Part shown: one piece after another, positions 20,401-30,742 of the stretch
How the letters are laid out: every line of letters starts with the position of its first letter
Position numbering within the stretch: the stretch's first letter is position 1
Assembly: GCA_021927905.1 (NCBI GenBank)
Contig: BLLK01000038.1
Coordinates: forward strand, 1,984,001-2,048,000
Source of the DNA: Chaetoceros tenuissimus
Lineage: Eukaryota > Bacillariophyta > Thalassiosirophyceae > Chaetocerotales > Chaetocerotaceae
DNA: 64,000 nucleotides
Direction of reading: 5' to 3'
The notes under the pieces: generated by a model
Seen by the model: only the letters and a program-made list of their open reading frames with translations
Database searches by the model: none
What the model was told of the DNA's origin: nothing
Translations under genes and position numbers: made by a program

Positions 20401-21503
20401 TCGATCCTACTTTCGTACATCCTGGTCTATCGCATGTAGTATGTTCTACGTCCTTTTCTCTGAAATCAGCTGGTTTGCTCGTCTTTGTTTCATAGTCAGC
20501 CAATTCATCGGGACTCATACCAGAAGGAAGCAGTCCTAATGTCATTCGGATATTAATTAGTTCATAAGGATGCAAGTGACTACTGATACGATCAAGAGCA
20601 CTCTCAAATACATCTTTGTTTGGCGCATCGTACATAATTTCAATCACTTTCTCGCTGCTGTCTTTGTAAATTATTTTCAATACGCCTGCTTGTACCAAAA
20701 TGGCATTTGCAACTGTATTGGGCAGTAAATCCCTTCTGGATGAAACCATCGTTGCTAAATCTTTTCTCAGATCTAGAAATCCTTTCAGTACGTCATTTTT
20801 ACATCGAAATATAACATTCTTGACAAACTTTTTACTTCTCCCTCTTGTTATTCGAAGAATTCCAACTGCATCAGCCAATATAGATGAATGAAGAGATTCA
20901 AAGTTCTTTATTGCATCTCTTGCAAAATTTGCAAGGATAGAACTTGATGCAATCTCGTTACAAACGTCAAGTAATTCAAATGTATTTGTATTCTCGCCTT
21001 CATTGTCAACTCCATTGAAAGCAAGGCTTTGAATTCTAGTCGTTCGAACCATATTTGGATATTGAAAAAAGTACAACTAAAAGAGTCCATTAGAAAATAC
21101 CCACTAGCTGGAAAGACGATAGATTACTGCTTCAACTGTAACTTACTAGTAACATTGCCTCATCTGGATTTTTCTGCTTATAAGTATTCAAAATCTTTTC
21201 TATGAAAATACTTTCTTCTCCTTTTTCTCGGATATCTTTCAGTACATGAGTGTAGATGGGCCGCAGTATCTGAAAATGTTTAGAGGCTGCTTCATCTGGA
21301 AAAGGTAGACCAAGCTACTTCATCGTGAATGTAACCAAATTGTCAGTACCGGTGCATATTGAATGTGTCAAAAGATAATAGATACAAGAGAATCTCGATC
21401 GCCGTACCTGTGTGATTGCTTGCTCTGGAGTAGCCGAAGATGATAATTTGCGCTCGTCGGCAACCTGCAGACATGCAAGCAATTCTTCTACAGAGGATAT
21501 CAT
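17492..21503 (-). CDS. MYND zinc-finger protein with duplicated TPR module and CCCH finger, three exons
   Basis: Exons are 21408-21503, 21147-21314 and 17492-21076. All are joined in phase 0 across GT-AG introns, giving 1,282 residues from MISSVEELLACL. Exons 1 and 2 match the MYND gene at 35625-38113 base for base in length (96 and 168). A MYND finger (CDRPGCTKVGSKQC...YCGRECQ...HKKVC) lies at about residues 300-340; MYND fingers bind proline-rich protein partners. Then come two copies of a module of a VDYVI...FFRKMR...DPLG...DISSEL domain followed by TPR-like helices (KKEADELFSKKRYTEAIECYD; KKEGNTLFMRGKYEEAIEKYE). The second copy also holds a CCCH finger (CKLFLKHECDGVDCEFRH). The gene at 35625 has one module only, so this one arose by internal duplication. 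It is convergent with the broken LRR gene and divergent from the receptor at 21968. Confidence 0.85.
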
Positions 21504-21967
21504 GATAAGATACTGTGTATACACTCAAGGAGTTGGCATGGAAGAGTTCAAAAGAGTTGAATGAACAAGGAATAGGCAAAAGAAGAAAAGAAGTGATGGT
21601 TGTGGTTTTATGTTGTTTGTCTCAGAACCTGTCAAGTGTTGCCCAATGACCAGTATTGATGACGTCATCGTCACTATCGATAGACGGGTTTGACCGATCC
21701 CAGAAAATGCTAGTAAAGGTAAGGTAAGGTATGCAATTTCAAGAAAAGTGATAAAAATGTACTCACAACTCGTCCGATGCAGTGATAGATTTCGGTTGCA
21801 CTGTGATAACATTATTAGCTTTTCGTTTTGATTCCATACTATATAGAGAAGAATTTCAAGACGCGTTTGTGTACCGGTAGGAATTATCAGACATTCACAT
21901 TCAATATCCACACACCCATCAAGCTATTTTGATCTCAATTTACAAGAGAAGTTATCGCTATCATAAT
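21504..21967. promoter_or_regulatory. Divergent MYND/receptor promoter, TGACGTCA at 21660-21667
   Basis: CCAATGACCAGTATTGA directly precedes TGACGTCATCG, giving a CCAAT box 17 bp from the start of the CRE palindrome. It could act on both genes. The receptor box CTATTTTGATCTCAATTTAC (21924-21943) stands just before the receptor start. Confidence 0.6.
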
Positions 21968-23539
21968 ATGTCGACAGAGGTGAATTACGAAGATTTCAGC
22001 ATCAAGCAGTGGCAAGCAAATGTAACGGCACAAATAGTCAGTGCTTCCATTTCTTTTCTAGCATCTCTTCTTATTGTTGCTAGTACAGGCAAATCCTTCT
22101 TTTCTAAGCAAAGAAACAGCAAACATGATGAAACAACAGCAAATGAAACTAGATTGAAAAAGAAGACGAAGACGAGTCCCTATCGTCGCATCATATTCCT
22201 CATAAGTGCTTCCGACATATTGCATTCTTTGGCATTCATCACTGGGCCGTTCATGGCTCAGAAGACGAACCCTCAAGCTATATGGGCAGTCAGTGACTCT
22301 AATGCATCATGTATAGTGAATGGAATTTTCTTTCAATTTGGAGCAAGTATAAGTCTACTGTACTATGCTACTTTGTGTTATTTTTATTACTGCAAAATAT
22401 CCAAGCGAATGACAGATGAGCAATTCATGAGAAGATATGAAAAAAACATTCATATCGTGATCGCAATTTTGAGCATAGCTAGCACATGTATTGGTTTAGC
22501 TACAAATACCTTTAACACTTTTGCGACAGGAACCTTTTGTGGTTATTCAAATACTCCCGCAGGATGCAATCAACATCCAGAGATATACGGAGAATGCGAT
22601 CAAAAGGTCGAAGTCTATATCCCATACTTTGTATGCTTTCGTGTAATTGCTCAGGTACTTTCCATAGTCGTCATGCTCTACAGCATGATTCGACTCATCC
22701 ACTCTGTCTTGAAAAGAGATAGAATGTATGGTGAACTACCAAGTAATCCTTCCCAAGAGCAACTGTGCAAATCCAGCATACGTAAACAATTGTTGAGAGA
22801 AACAATGTTTCAAGCAATCATGTACAGTGGAAGTTGGTTGATTTGTCAAACTATATCAATTACAGTGGGAATTTTGTATTTCATAGGAGTTTCACATGAA
22901 AGGCTCCCTCCGCCATTGCAAACTTTTTGCTATGCATTACCACCGCTTAACGGTGCCGTCAATGTTTTCATATATACAAGACCGGCAGTTCGATATGTGA
23001 GACGTGTGGATCCTAGCATTTCTCGTTTTCGAGCATTTTGGATGGTCCTTCAAGCGGGCGGTGAAGCGCCGAATATGGAACAGAGTTCAACCTTGACGAA
23101 TCTGCAACTACAGCAGCAACCACGTCCAGACAAGAGCAGTCGAGAACCATTTCGATGTCATTACTATGATGGAAATGATCTCTGTCTAAGCTTGGACAGT
23201 TTCAATGGCGTAAGTTCTGTCGATTTGAGAGTTATGATTAGCGAAGGTTCAGTAGAAAACGTGTCTGTTTTGACTTGGTCTGGGCAAGATATTGCTACGA
23301 ATAGCAAAATTCGCGGTCTTGAGAGTGGACCTTTTGGTGAAGACGTGAAAGACTACAATGATCCTCTGCAATACTTTGGTGGTAACAAGGCTAATATACT
23401 TGCAAGCTCTGGAAGAATAGATGAAGATAATGTAGAGAGTAGCAATATGAGTCATACTTTCGATGTTCAAGGTCATGGAAACTTGGAAAAGAGTTCGAGC
23501 TATTATCAGAAACAGGAAGTATTTCAATTCTCAAAATGA
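21968..23539 (+). CDS. Seven-helix receptor-like protein
   Basis: The 523-residue protein is read from ATG at 21968 (MSTEVNYEDFSIKQWQANVT); this start aligns with its paralogues, while an in-frame codon further upstream adds a doubtful 13 residues. The seven helices follow the same pattern as the gene at 9378. Shared marks are TSPYRRIIFLISASDIL, FCGYSNTPAGCNQHPEIYGEC and NVFIYTRPAVRYVRR. A Gln-rich linker leads to an acidic tail with YDGNDLCLSLDSFNGVSSVD, one NSKIRGLESGPFGEDVK module and MSHTFDVQGHGNLEKSSS. It forms the receptor part of the cassette LRR 16574 - MYND 17492 - receptor 21968. Confidence 0.8.
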   Translation: MSTEVNYEDFSIKQWQANVTAQIVSASISFLASLLIVASTGKSFFSKQRNSKHDETTANETRLKKKTKTSPYRRIIFLISASDILHSLAFITGPFMAQKTNPQAIWAVSDSNASCIVNGIFFQFGASISLLYYATLCYFYYCKISKRMTDEQFMRRYEKNIHIVIAILSIASTCIGLATNTFNTFATGTFCGYSNTPAGCNQHPEIYGECDQKVEVYIPYFVCFRVIAQVLSIVVMLYSMIRLIHSVLKRDRMYGELPSNPSQEQLCKSSIRKQLLRETMFQAIMYSGSWLICQTISITVGILYFIGVSHERLPPPLQTFCYALPPLNGAVNVFIYTRPAVRYVRRVDPSISRFRAFWMVLQAGGEAPNMEQSSTLTNLQLQQQPRPDKSSREPFRCHYYDGNDLCLSLDSFNGVSSVDLRVMISEGSVENVSVLTWSGQDIATNSKIRGLESGPFGEDVKDYNDPLQYFGGNKANILASSGRIDEDNVESSNMSHTFDVQGHGNLEKSSSYYQKQEVFQFSK

Positions 23540-23689
23540 TTGATCTCAGTTTTTGTGAAAACATTGATTGTAATATCTACCGCAAACCCCAACTATTCAT
23601 TAGAATTGGGCGAACAACAATATTATTAAAAAATTGCTTCATCGAAAGAAATGACCTATCTCTTTTCGAATTGTGCTGTGCTCCTCTGG

Positions 23690-23779
23690 CTTGATCATTT
23701 TCAGATGAGGAAGATAATTTAATTTCCTCTCAGCGGCAATCTTTGAACATGCTAGCAATTCTTCTACTGAGGATATCAT
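23690..23779 (-). pseudogene. Relic of MYND gene exon 1
   Basis: On the minus strand an ATG at 23779 reads MISSVEELLACSKIAAERKL, almost the first exon of the two intact MYND genes (MISSVEELLACLQVADERKL in one). Then the frame departs. Exons 2 and 3 are absent. It sits divergent from the receptor pseudogene at 24403, the same position that exon 1 takes in both complete cassettes. Confidence 0.75.
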
Positions 23780-24402
23780 AATAACTTTTATTTTTATACA
23801 TCGCATATAAAAAATTGATAGAACATGAGTCAAGGTACTCTTAAAACAGATTTTGTATGTTCGTTGTTTTTTGTCTCAGAACCTATCACAGATAGTAGAT
23901 ACGTTTACAATAATTGAGTTTAAAAATTTCAAAAATAGGTTGAAGTAGCGATGAAACAAAAGAAGGCAAAGAAAATGAAAGATAGTCATTGTTAAATTGA
24001 TAGAGAATAAACTCGAATCGCAAAACACGAAATCAAGCAAGCAAAAAGCACCCATATCGCCTGCTGCACTATTGTTGTGTGGAAAAAATGTGGATCATAA
24101 AAGTAAACAGGTTATTACCATAAGTAAAAAGCTTAGTTTGTTGTGTTGACCAATGACATGTATCTGACGTCATCACTGCCATTCGACAGCCACTGAAAGT
24201 CAAAATGTATGAAGTTTCAGTCTGACCGCTATCGCTTGGTCTGACAGTGATGATCAAATAGCTGATATCTCGTCACCACCACAAACGCAAGTTCAATTTT
24301 CAATAGTCAATAGTCAAGCTATTTTGATCACGATTTACAGGAGATTCAAGGTATTTCTGTATTTCTTAGTAGGTACATCTTTACTCTCAACTCCATCACA
24401 TC
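23780..24402. promoter_or_regulatory. Promoter of receptor pseudogene, TGACGTCA at 24165-24172
   Basis: CCAATGACATGTATC is followed directly by TGACGTCATCAC, a CCAAT box 15 bp from the CRE palindrome. The receptor box CTATTTTGATCACGATTTAC is at 24319-24338 (followed by AG). Nothing else was recognised. Confidence 0.55.
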
Positions 24403-25912
24403 ATGTCGACAGCAGGCGAAGCTTTCGACTTCAAGCAATGGGAAGCGAATGCATCAGTACAGATGGTCAGTGCTTCCATTTCCTTTCTAGCCTCTCTTAT
24501 CATAGTCGCTAGCACAGGCAAGTCCTTCTTGTCTGAAAAAAGAAATAGAAATCATAATGTACGAACAGTAGTTGCAAGAAATGAAGTTAACAATGAGGAT
24601 ACGACTGGACTAAAAAAGAAGGCAACGCCATATCGTCGCATCATCTTTCTCATCAGTGCTTCCGATATTTTGTCTTCTCTAGCATGTATCACTGGGCCGT
24701 TCATGGCTCAAAAGACGAACCCTCAAGCCCTTTGGGCAGTCAGCGACTCTAATGCTGCATGTGTAGTGAATGGATTTTTCTTCACTGTTGGAGCAAAGAC
24801 AAGTCTACTGTACTATGCTACTTTGTGCTATTTTTACTACTGCAAAATTTCAAAACAAATGACCGATGAGCAATTCGCCAGAAGTCATTTGCATAACTAA
24901 TTCATGTCTCAGTTTTGCTTCAAACACATTCAATACCTCTCCCACAGGAACTTTCTGCGTAAATGCGAATACTCCCGCAGGATGTAATCAACAACCAGAG
25001 TTATACGGGAAATGTGATCCAAAGGTCAAAGCCTACACCCAATACTTTGCATGTTTCAGTTTGCTGGTGTCAACATATTCCATAGTCGTCATGCTCTACA
25101 GCATGATTCGACTTATAAATTCTGTATTAAATAAAGATAGGCAATACGGTGATCTGCCTGCTAATCCTACTCAGGAACAGTTGCAAAAATATACTTTAAG
25201 AAAGCAGCTACTGAAAGAAACAATGTCTCAGGCAATCATGTATACTGTCAGTTGGTTTGTTTGCCAAAGTGCAACAATCGTATTAGTAGTTTTGATTTAT
25301 ACAGGAGCCCCCCTTGAAAAGTTACCAACAGTCTTGCAAATATGTTGTTTTACATTTGTGCCTTTGAATGGTGCCGTCAATGTTTTCATATATACAAGAC
25401 CAGCAGTTCGACATGTGAGACGTGTGGATTCTAGCATTTCTCGTTTTCGAGCATTTGGCATGGTACTTCAAGCAGGCGGTGAAGCGCCAAACATGGAACA
25501 AAGTCCATCGTCAATCAATCAACAACAAAATCAGCAGCCTCAACCAGACATGAGCAGTCGAGAACCGTTTCAATGTTATTACTATGATGGAAATGATCTC
25601 TGTCTAAGCTTGGACCATTTGAATGATGTAAGTTCTGTTGATTTGAAAGTCATCGTTAGCGAAGAATTAGTAGAGAAAGTGGCTGTTTCGACTTGGTCTG
25701 GTCCTTCAAATACCAATATTGCTTTGAATATTAAAATTCGTTGTCTTGAGAGTGGACCTTTTGCTAAAGATGTGAATGAATACAGTCATTATGATGTTGA
25801 TATGCTCGAAAGCTCTGGAAGAATAAGTGATGATAATGCAGCGGATAGTACGAGTCAAACTTCGGACCGTCAAAGTAAAGAAGACTTTGACGAGCGTCTA
25901 GGAGGTACATAG
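24403..25912 (+). pseudogene. Receptor-like gene with 32-bp deletion
   Basis: The start (MSTAGEAFDFKQWEANASVQ), helices 1-3 and the DEQFAR loop read in one frame to a stop at 24898-24900. Helices 4-7, NVFIYTRPAVRHVRR and the acidic tail continue in another frame to 25912. Compared with the paralogue at 9378, 32 bp are missing at about 24888 (start of helix 4), which shifts the frame. Sequence is absent there, so an intron does not explain it. Everything downstream is clean, so the break is recent. A tail-less, three-helix product would result. Confidence 0.8.
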
Positions 25913-26322
25913 TAGTTTAATGTCTTCACATGCTGATAATAGAACTGTGATTTCGTAAATTTAAATTGATTTGTTTTCACATCTATTTTAAAAACAAAAT
26001 CATATCTGGATTCTGATTGCAAAAGATATTCTTTCAACCAGCATATGCATGACATTCGAAAATCATAAACGAGAAAGTGAAATGAGTGTGCTTGTGTTAT
26101 TTTGTACTTGTTGTGGTAATGACCAATGACCGGTGTAAATGACGTCATTTTCACAGATGACAGACGAGAAAGGAAATCCATTCATCCAAACTTCAATGTG
26201 GAAAATGGAAAATTGTGGGACTACGAAAAGTGATTGATACTAGATGATTCGATTTGATTCGGCAGCACTTACGGGACTTTAGGTTTAGGCGATACCCTAA
26301 TCTTTTTCATAATCACATTATC
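25913..26322. promoter_or_regulatory. Promoter of receptor at 26323, TGACGTCA at 26140-26147
   Basis: CCAATGACCGGTGTAAA directly precedes TGACGTCATTTTC, with the same 17-bp CCAAT-to-CRE spacing as at 21660. The CTATTTTGATC box of the other receptors was not found here. Confidence 0.55.
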
Positions 26323-27934
26323 ATGAGCAGTGAGCAGCGAAAATTTCAGCATCAAGCTATGGAAGGCAAATGCAACAACACAGATCATTAGTGCTTCCAT
26401 TTCTCTTTTAGCATCTCTTCTTATTGTCGTTAGTACAGGCAAGTCCTTCCTTTCCGAGAACAACAAACATGAAGAAACAGATAGTAGGGAGAGGAGATCA
26501 CAAAATAAGACAACGAGTCCTTATCGTCGTATCATCTTTTGCATCAGTGCTTCTGATATTTTGTCTTCTCTAGCATGGATCACTGGACCGTTCATGGTAC
26601 GGAGCTCAACCACTCAAGCTCTATGGGCTGTCAGTGACTCGAATACAGCATGTGTAGTGAATGGATTTTTCTTCACTTTTGGTGCAAGTGCAAGTCTGCT
26701 GTACTATGTCACCCTTTGTTACTTTTACTACTGTAAGATATCCAAGCGAATGACAGATGAGCAATTCACGCAAAGATACGAAAAGAAAATACATATTGTA
26801 ATTGCTTTTTTTTGTGTAGCTGGCGGATGTTTGAGCATATTTGCAAAAACATATAATACAACTCTGATAGGGAACTTTTGTGCCATTACGAATACTCCCG
26901 CAGGGTGCAAACAGCAGCCAGAAATATACGGAGAATGTGATCCAGAGGTTGAAAAGTTTATTTGGATTATCATATTTACATATTTTGTGATTGCTGCATT
27001 TTCATTTTCTGTCATTATGTACAGTATGATTCGACTTATACACTCTGTCTCAAAGAAAGATAGGCAATATGGTGATTTACCCTCTAATCCTACATCAGAA
27101 CAATTAAGCATATTCACCATGCGCAAACAATTGCTGAGAGAAACAATGATTCAAGCAATCATGTACACCTCGAGTTTATTTATTTGCCAAAGTGCACCAG
27201 TTGCATTGTTTTTTCTAGTAAATAACAAAGAAACGTTTCCTGCAGCATTTCAAATTTATAACACAGCTATCATTCAATTGAATAGCGCCGTCAATGTATT
27301 TATATTTACAAGACCAGCAGTTCGACATGTGAGACGTGCGGATCCTAGCATTACTCGTTTTCGAGCATTTTGGATGGTACTTCAAGCGGGTGGTGAAGCA
27401 CCGAACATGGATCAAAGTCTATCCTTAACCAATGAGCAAATGCATCAGCAACCTCACCCAGACAAGAGCAGTCGAGAACCGTTTGGATACTACTACTATT
27501 ATGGAAATGATCTTTGTGCAAGCTTGGATTGTGTAAATGATGCAAGTGCTGTTGATGTGAGAATGGCTATTTCGACTTTCTCTGGACAAGATGTTGCTGC
27601 GAATAATAAAATTCGCGGTTTTGAGGGCGGGGCTCTGCATTTTTATGATCGGCCAGTCTTTAATGATAAGAATGTTGATATGCTTGAAAGCTCTGGAAGG
27701 ATCATTAGTGAAGATGATGTAGCAGGTGACAATATGAGCCATACTTTTACTGGTCAAGTCGATGAGGGTAATGTCGTAGAGAGAAAGATTGATTCAAACA
27801 GTGGTATTCATGGTCTTAAGGAGGAGGTAGGACCTTTCGGTCAAAAAGCGAACAAGAATGAATACAGACATTATGATGTTAATATGCTTGAAAGCTTTGG
27901 GAGAATAAGCGAAGATAATGCAGCGGGACAATGA
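26323..27934 (+). pseudogene. Receptor-like gene whose start codon is out of frame (7-bp duplication)
   Basis: The long frame (about 534 codons from 26330) encodes a full receptor: seven helices, TSPYRRIIFCISASDIL, FCAITNTPAGCKQQPEIYGEC, NVFIFTRPAVRHVRR, and a tail with two NSGIHGL/NNKIRGF modules and MLESSGRI repeats. It has no usable ATG. The expected ATG at 26323 is in another frame because TGAGCAG occurs twice in tandem (26324-26337). With a single copy the start would read MSSENFSIK, as in paralogues. In-frame TGA stands directly upstream, and the next in-frame ATG is after helix 2. It could start at a non-AUG codon or be dead; the rest of the frame is intact, so the lesion is young. Confidence 0.7.
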
Positions 27935-28237
27935 CATTATTCTAACTCAGTATTTAGTATACATCTTCATGCTATAGCATAATACTTATAGCAGAACCAT
28001 AATAAATAGTTTGCTAGGTATGGCGGCTTTAGTTTTTTACTGCACTTGCCTTACCAAAGCAAGAAAGGTTTTGAGTACTCATAACCTATTCGAACGCACA
28101 CAGCTTCCACCTTCCACAGTCCACAGAGCACTCTCCTCACTCCTGTTTATATTTTTTAACAAAGAGGTGAAATAGACGACCAATAGGAGACACGTTCATG
28201 GGCTAAACACTTTTCGATTCAACTAGATTGTATAAGC
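27935..28237. other. Intergenic region between receptor and LRR gene
   Basis: The 3' flank of the receptor and the promoter of the LRR gene. AATAGTTTGCTAGGTATGGC near 28005 resembles the sequence before an LRR relic at 34125, so a very old LRR remnant may lie here. No CRE palindrome was seen. Confidence 0.4.
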
Positions 28238-29056
28238 ATGCTGATACCGCGGACAGAAGAATGGCGGAGGTTCGTGCCCGGAGTACGAATGTACTATGGC
28301 GAGTACACTCTCTTCTACAATGGAGAGATTCTATTCGATGAAAATGAAGAGTATGAGTTTCCCATCTATGATGAAATTGAAAGAGACTCATGGCAAGTCA
28401 TCATAATTTTACCAGGAGTCGAAGTGATTCCTGAGTTTACTTTCTACTATTGCACAAATGTCAAGGAAGTAATCATGGCTGATACAGTACTAAGAATCGA
28501 AAAGGATGCTTTTGGAAATTGCGAGAATCTCTATGATGTGAAACTCTCGAGAAATCTTGAATACATTGGAAAGGGTGCGTTTTATGGCTGCTATGATCTG
28601 ACTTCAATCTTTATTCCGCCATCCTGTAGAGAGATTGGTAGATGGGCATTTGCGCGTTGCAATGAGTTGAAAATTTTCAATGTTCCTAGACATACGCAAC
28701 TCGGTGAAGGAGTCATTGAAAAGACTGCATTGTTTTGGGCTTCCTCTTTTGAAACAGACGATTATGGAGGATATTCTAATACAGAACAAGTCAATCAGTG
28801 GATCAAGAATATTAACAATGGCGAACAATATGAACTACATCGAGCGTGCTCTTCGTTCACTCCATCGATGGACATCATTTACGGCATTGTCAAAAGAAAA
28901 GGTCCAAGTGCCTTCCAAAAGAAGAATGAAGTTGGATTGACTGCTTTGGAATATTTATACTCCAATCACTTTACTGAACTTCATATTGATCAAAGAGCAC
29001 TGATGAAACGATATGTGCTTGAAATGATGGGTGAAGCAGTATTCAATGTTATGTAA
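28238..29056 (+). CDS. BspA-type LRR protein
   Basis: An intact 272-residue member with a divergent start (MLIPRTEEWRRFVPGVRMYYGEY in two parts, lacking the usual MRVQ). LRR_5 repeats lie at about 60-170 (VIMADTVLRIEKDAFGNC; IFIPPSCREIGRWAFARC). The C-terminal domain is of the RACSSF type: NQWIKNINNGEQYELH, then GLTALEYLYSNHF and KRYVLEMMGEAVFNVM. It opens the second LRR cluster (28-35.5 kb). The upstream 40 bp resemble those of the LRR gene at 34697 (ACACTTTT.GATT.AACTAGA), so these two are probably recent sisters. Confidence 0.8.
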   Translation: MLIPRTEEWRRFVPGVRMYYGEYTLFYNGEILFDENEEYEFPIYDEIERDSWQVIIILPGVEVIPEFTFYYCTNVKEVIMADTVLRIEKDAFGNCENLYDVKLSRNLEYIGKGAFYGCYDLTSIFIPPSCREIGRWAFARCNELKIFNVPRHTQLGEGVIEKTALFWASSFETDDYGGYSNTEQVNQWIKNINNGEQYELHRACSSFTPSMDIIYGIVKRKGPSAFQKKNEVGLTALEYLYSNHFTELHIDQRALMKRYVLEMMGEAVFNVM

Positions 29057-29557
29057 AGCACACGTCGCAACGCATTATTTAGTGAGACGAGAGAAAAAGT
29101 AAAACTATTATAAAGAGACAGATTATAATAGTTGCAAAACAAGTTGTTACCCTATCTTTTTGAAGCGCCTCAAATCCAATTGAATAAAAATTATCTCTCA
29201 GACAGCTTTTACAGTAAACTTTATTGTCGAGTCAACTTCATCTGAAATAAAAAAAGACCATCGTATGCGAGAATATTCATTCATGGAAATAGAAAGGAAG
29301 AAACACAACAGAGTTTGAATGGTAAAGATGCGAAAGTCATTGGTTTAAAATGATGTCATCAATCTTATACCAATGACTTTGCTCTATGGTGAAGGGAGAC
29401 GACAGACGACGGGAGGCGGGAGAGGGGAGAGAGGCAATGTAACATAATCACCACATCACAAACACAATTCTTAGCTAGTTATATTCTTATCTCAATGAAA
29501 CATAGGAGCAAGTTGTCAAAACAAATATATTCTATCTAGATTCCGTACACTGGCTAA
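29057..29557. promoter_or_regulatory. Spacer with symmetric CCAAT / CRE-like element (29333-29380)
   Basis: AAAGTCATTGGT (29333-29344) and ACCAATGACTTT (29369-29380) form a perfect 12-bp inverted repeat. It brackets TGATGTCATC (29351-29360), which is one base away from a CRE palindrome. It lies about 180 bp before an LRR start. A G-rich stretch (GGGAGGCGGGAGAGGGGAGAG) follows near 29410. No gene is present. Confidence 0.55.
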
Positions 29558-29722
29558 ATGAGAGTTCAGACGGAGGAGTGGCGGCGATTCATTCCTGGAG
29601 TGAGAATGTACAAAGGAAAGAAAACTCTCTTTTGGAATGGAGAGATGGTGCATAGGAGGAATGGGATACGTGTTTACAGTAAAGAAGAAAGAAATTCTTG
29701 GGAGGTCATTTGTTATTCCCAG
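29558..29722 (+). pseudogene. LRR gene 5' fragment
   Basis: The piece encodes the family N-terminus (MRVQTEEWRRFIPGVRMYKG ... KEERNSWEVI) and stops matching at about 29722. The promoter and start of the next LRR gene (29760) follow directly. It is the remaining front of a tandem copy whose body was lost, probably by unequal recombination between neighbours. Confidence 0.75.
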
Positions 29723-29759
29723 CGTAATTCTGCCCCTAGTCTGATTGCTTCTATTCAAG

Positions 29760-30554
29760 ATGAGGGTTCAGACGGAGGAGTGGCAGCGCTTCGTACCAGG
29801 AGTAAGGATGTACAAAGGAAAGAAGACTTTGTTTTGGAACGGAGAGAAAATATGGGATAATGAGAATACAGCTTATCTTATTTACAGTCGAGAAGAGCAA
29901 AGATCTTGGGAAGTAGTCATTGTTCTACCCGGAGTTAGAGTGATTCATAGAAGAGCTTTTTCTATGCTTGAAAAACTCCAGACAGTTTTCATGTCGGAAG
30001 ATTCTGTAGAAACAATTGAAGAGATGGCTTTCGATCGTTGCGAGAATCTATCATTCGTGAAATTCTCAAGAAATCTCGAATACATTGGATATGCTGCATT
30101 CTATCAGTGCAGGTCTCTGACTTCAATCTTTATTCCGCCATCATGTCGAGAGATTGGGAATAAAGCATTTTGTGGATGTAGAAAGCTGATCATCTTCCAT
30201 GTTTCAAGACAAACTCAACTTGGCGGAAAGGCAATTACTAATACTGCTCTATTCAAAACTTCTCCAATTGAAGTAGATGATAGAAACATCCGCGAGAATG
30301 TCAATGCATGGATTAGTAACATCAACGGAGATGACGATGAATTTGCTCTTCACCGAGCATGTTCATCTTTCAACCCAATCGCTGGCGACATTATTGAAAT
30401 AGTGAAAAGGCAAGGATTGATATCCTTCAAGAGAAAGAACCAGATAGGTATCACTCCTTTGGAATATTTAGAAGCAAATCCCTTTGCTGAACATATTGAC
30501 CAATGTTCATTCGTGAAAAGATACATGTTGGAGATGATGGGCGAGACAGTGTAA
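29760..30554 (+). CDS. BspA-type LRR protein
   Basis: An intact 264-residue member. Translation is taken from ATG 29760 (MRVQTEEWQRFVPGVRMYKG), which aligns with the family. LRR_5 repeats at about 60-170 include KFSRNLEYIGYAAFYQC and IFIPPSCREIGNKAFCGC. The C-terminal domain is of the RACSSF type: DEFALHRACSSFNP, GITPLEYLEANPFAEHIDQ and KRYMLEMMGETV. Its start region (CTGATTGCTTxTATTCA before ATG) matches that of the LRR gene at 33225. It is convergent with the next LRR gene, with 190 bp between the stops. Confidence 0.8.
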   Translation: MRVQTEEWQRFVPGVRMYKGKKTLFWNGEKIWDNENTAYLIYSREEQRSWEVVIVLPGVRVIHRRAFSMLEKLQTVFMSEDSVETIEEMAFDRCENLSFVKFSRNLEYIGYAAFYQCRSLTSIFIPPSCREIGNKAFCGCRKLIIFHVSRQTQLGGKAITNTALFKTSPIEVDDRNIRENVNAWISNINGDDDEFALHRACSSFNPIAGDIIEIVKRQGLISFKRKNQIGITPLEYLEANPFAEHIDQCSFVKRYMLEMMGETV

Positions 30555-30742
30555 CATTGCTGCACTCAAATTCAAGCTATAAAACATAGACAACGTATTT
30601 AAAAGATAGATAGTTCTAAATAATTTCGCTTGTATAATTGACATAAATGGAATCGTTGTTTTGTGTCTATGAAAGATAAAATCAGTACTATTTCTTGCTT
30701 ATAAACTATCTTTGTTCTTGATATTATGTAATTTATGCTACT

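Noticed and set aside
24880-24910. An intron as explanation for the frame change in the receptor at 24403
   Set aside because: Sequence is missing relative to paralogues rather than added, so there is nothing to splice out.
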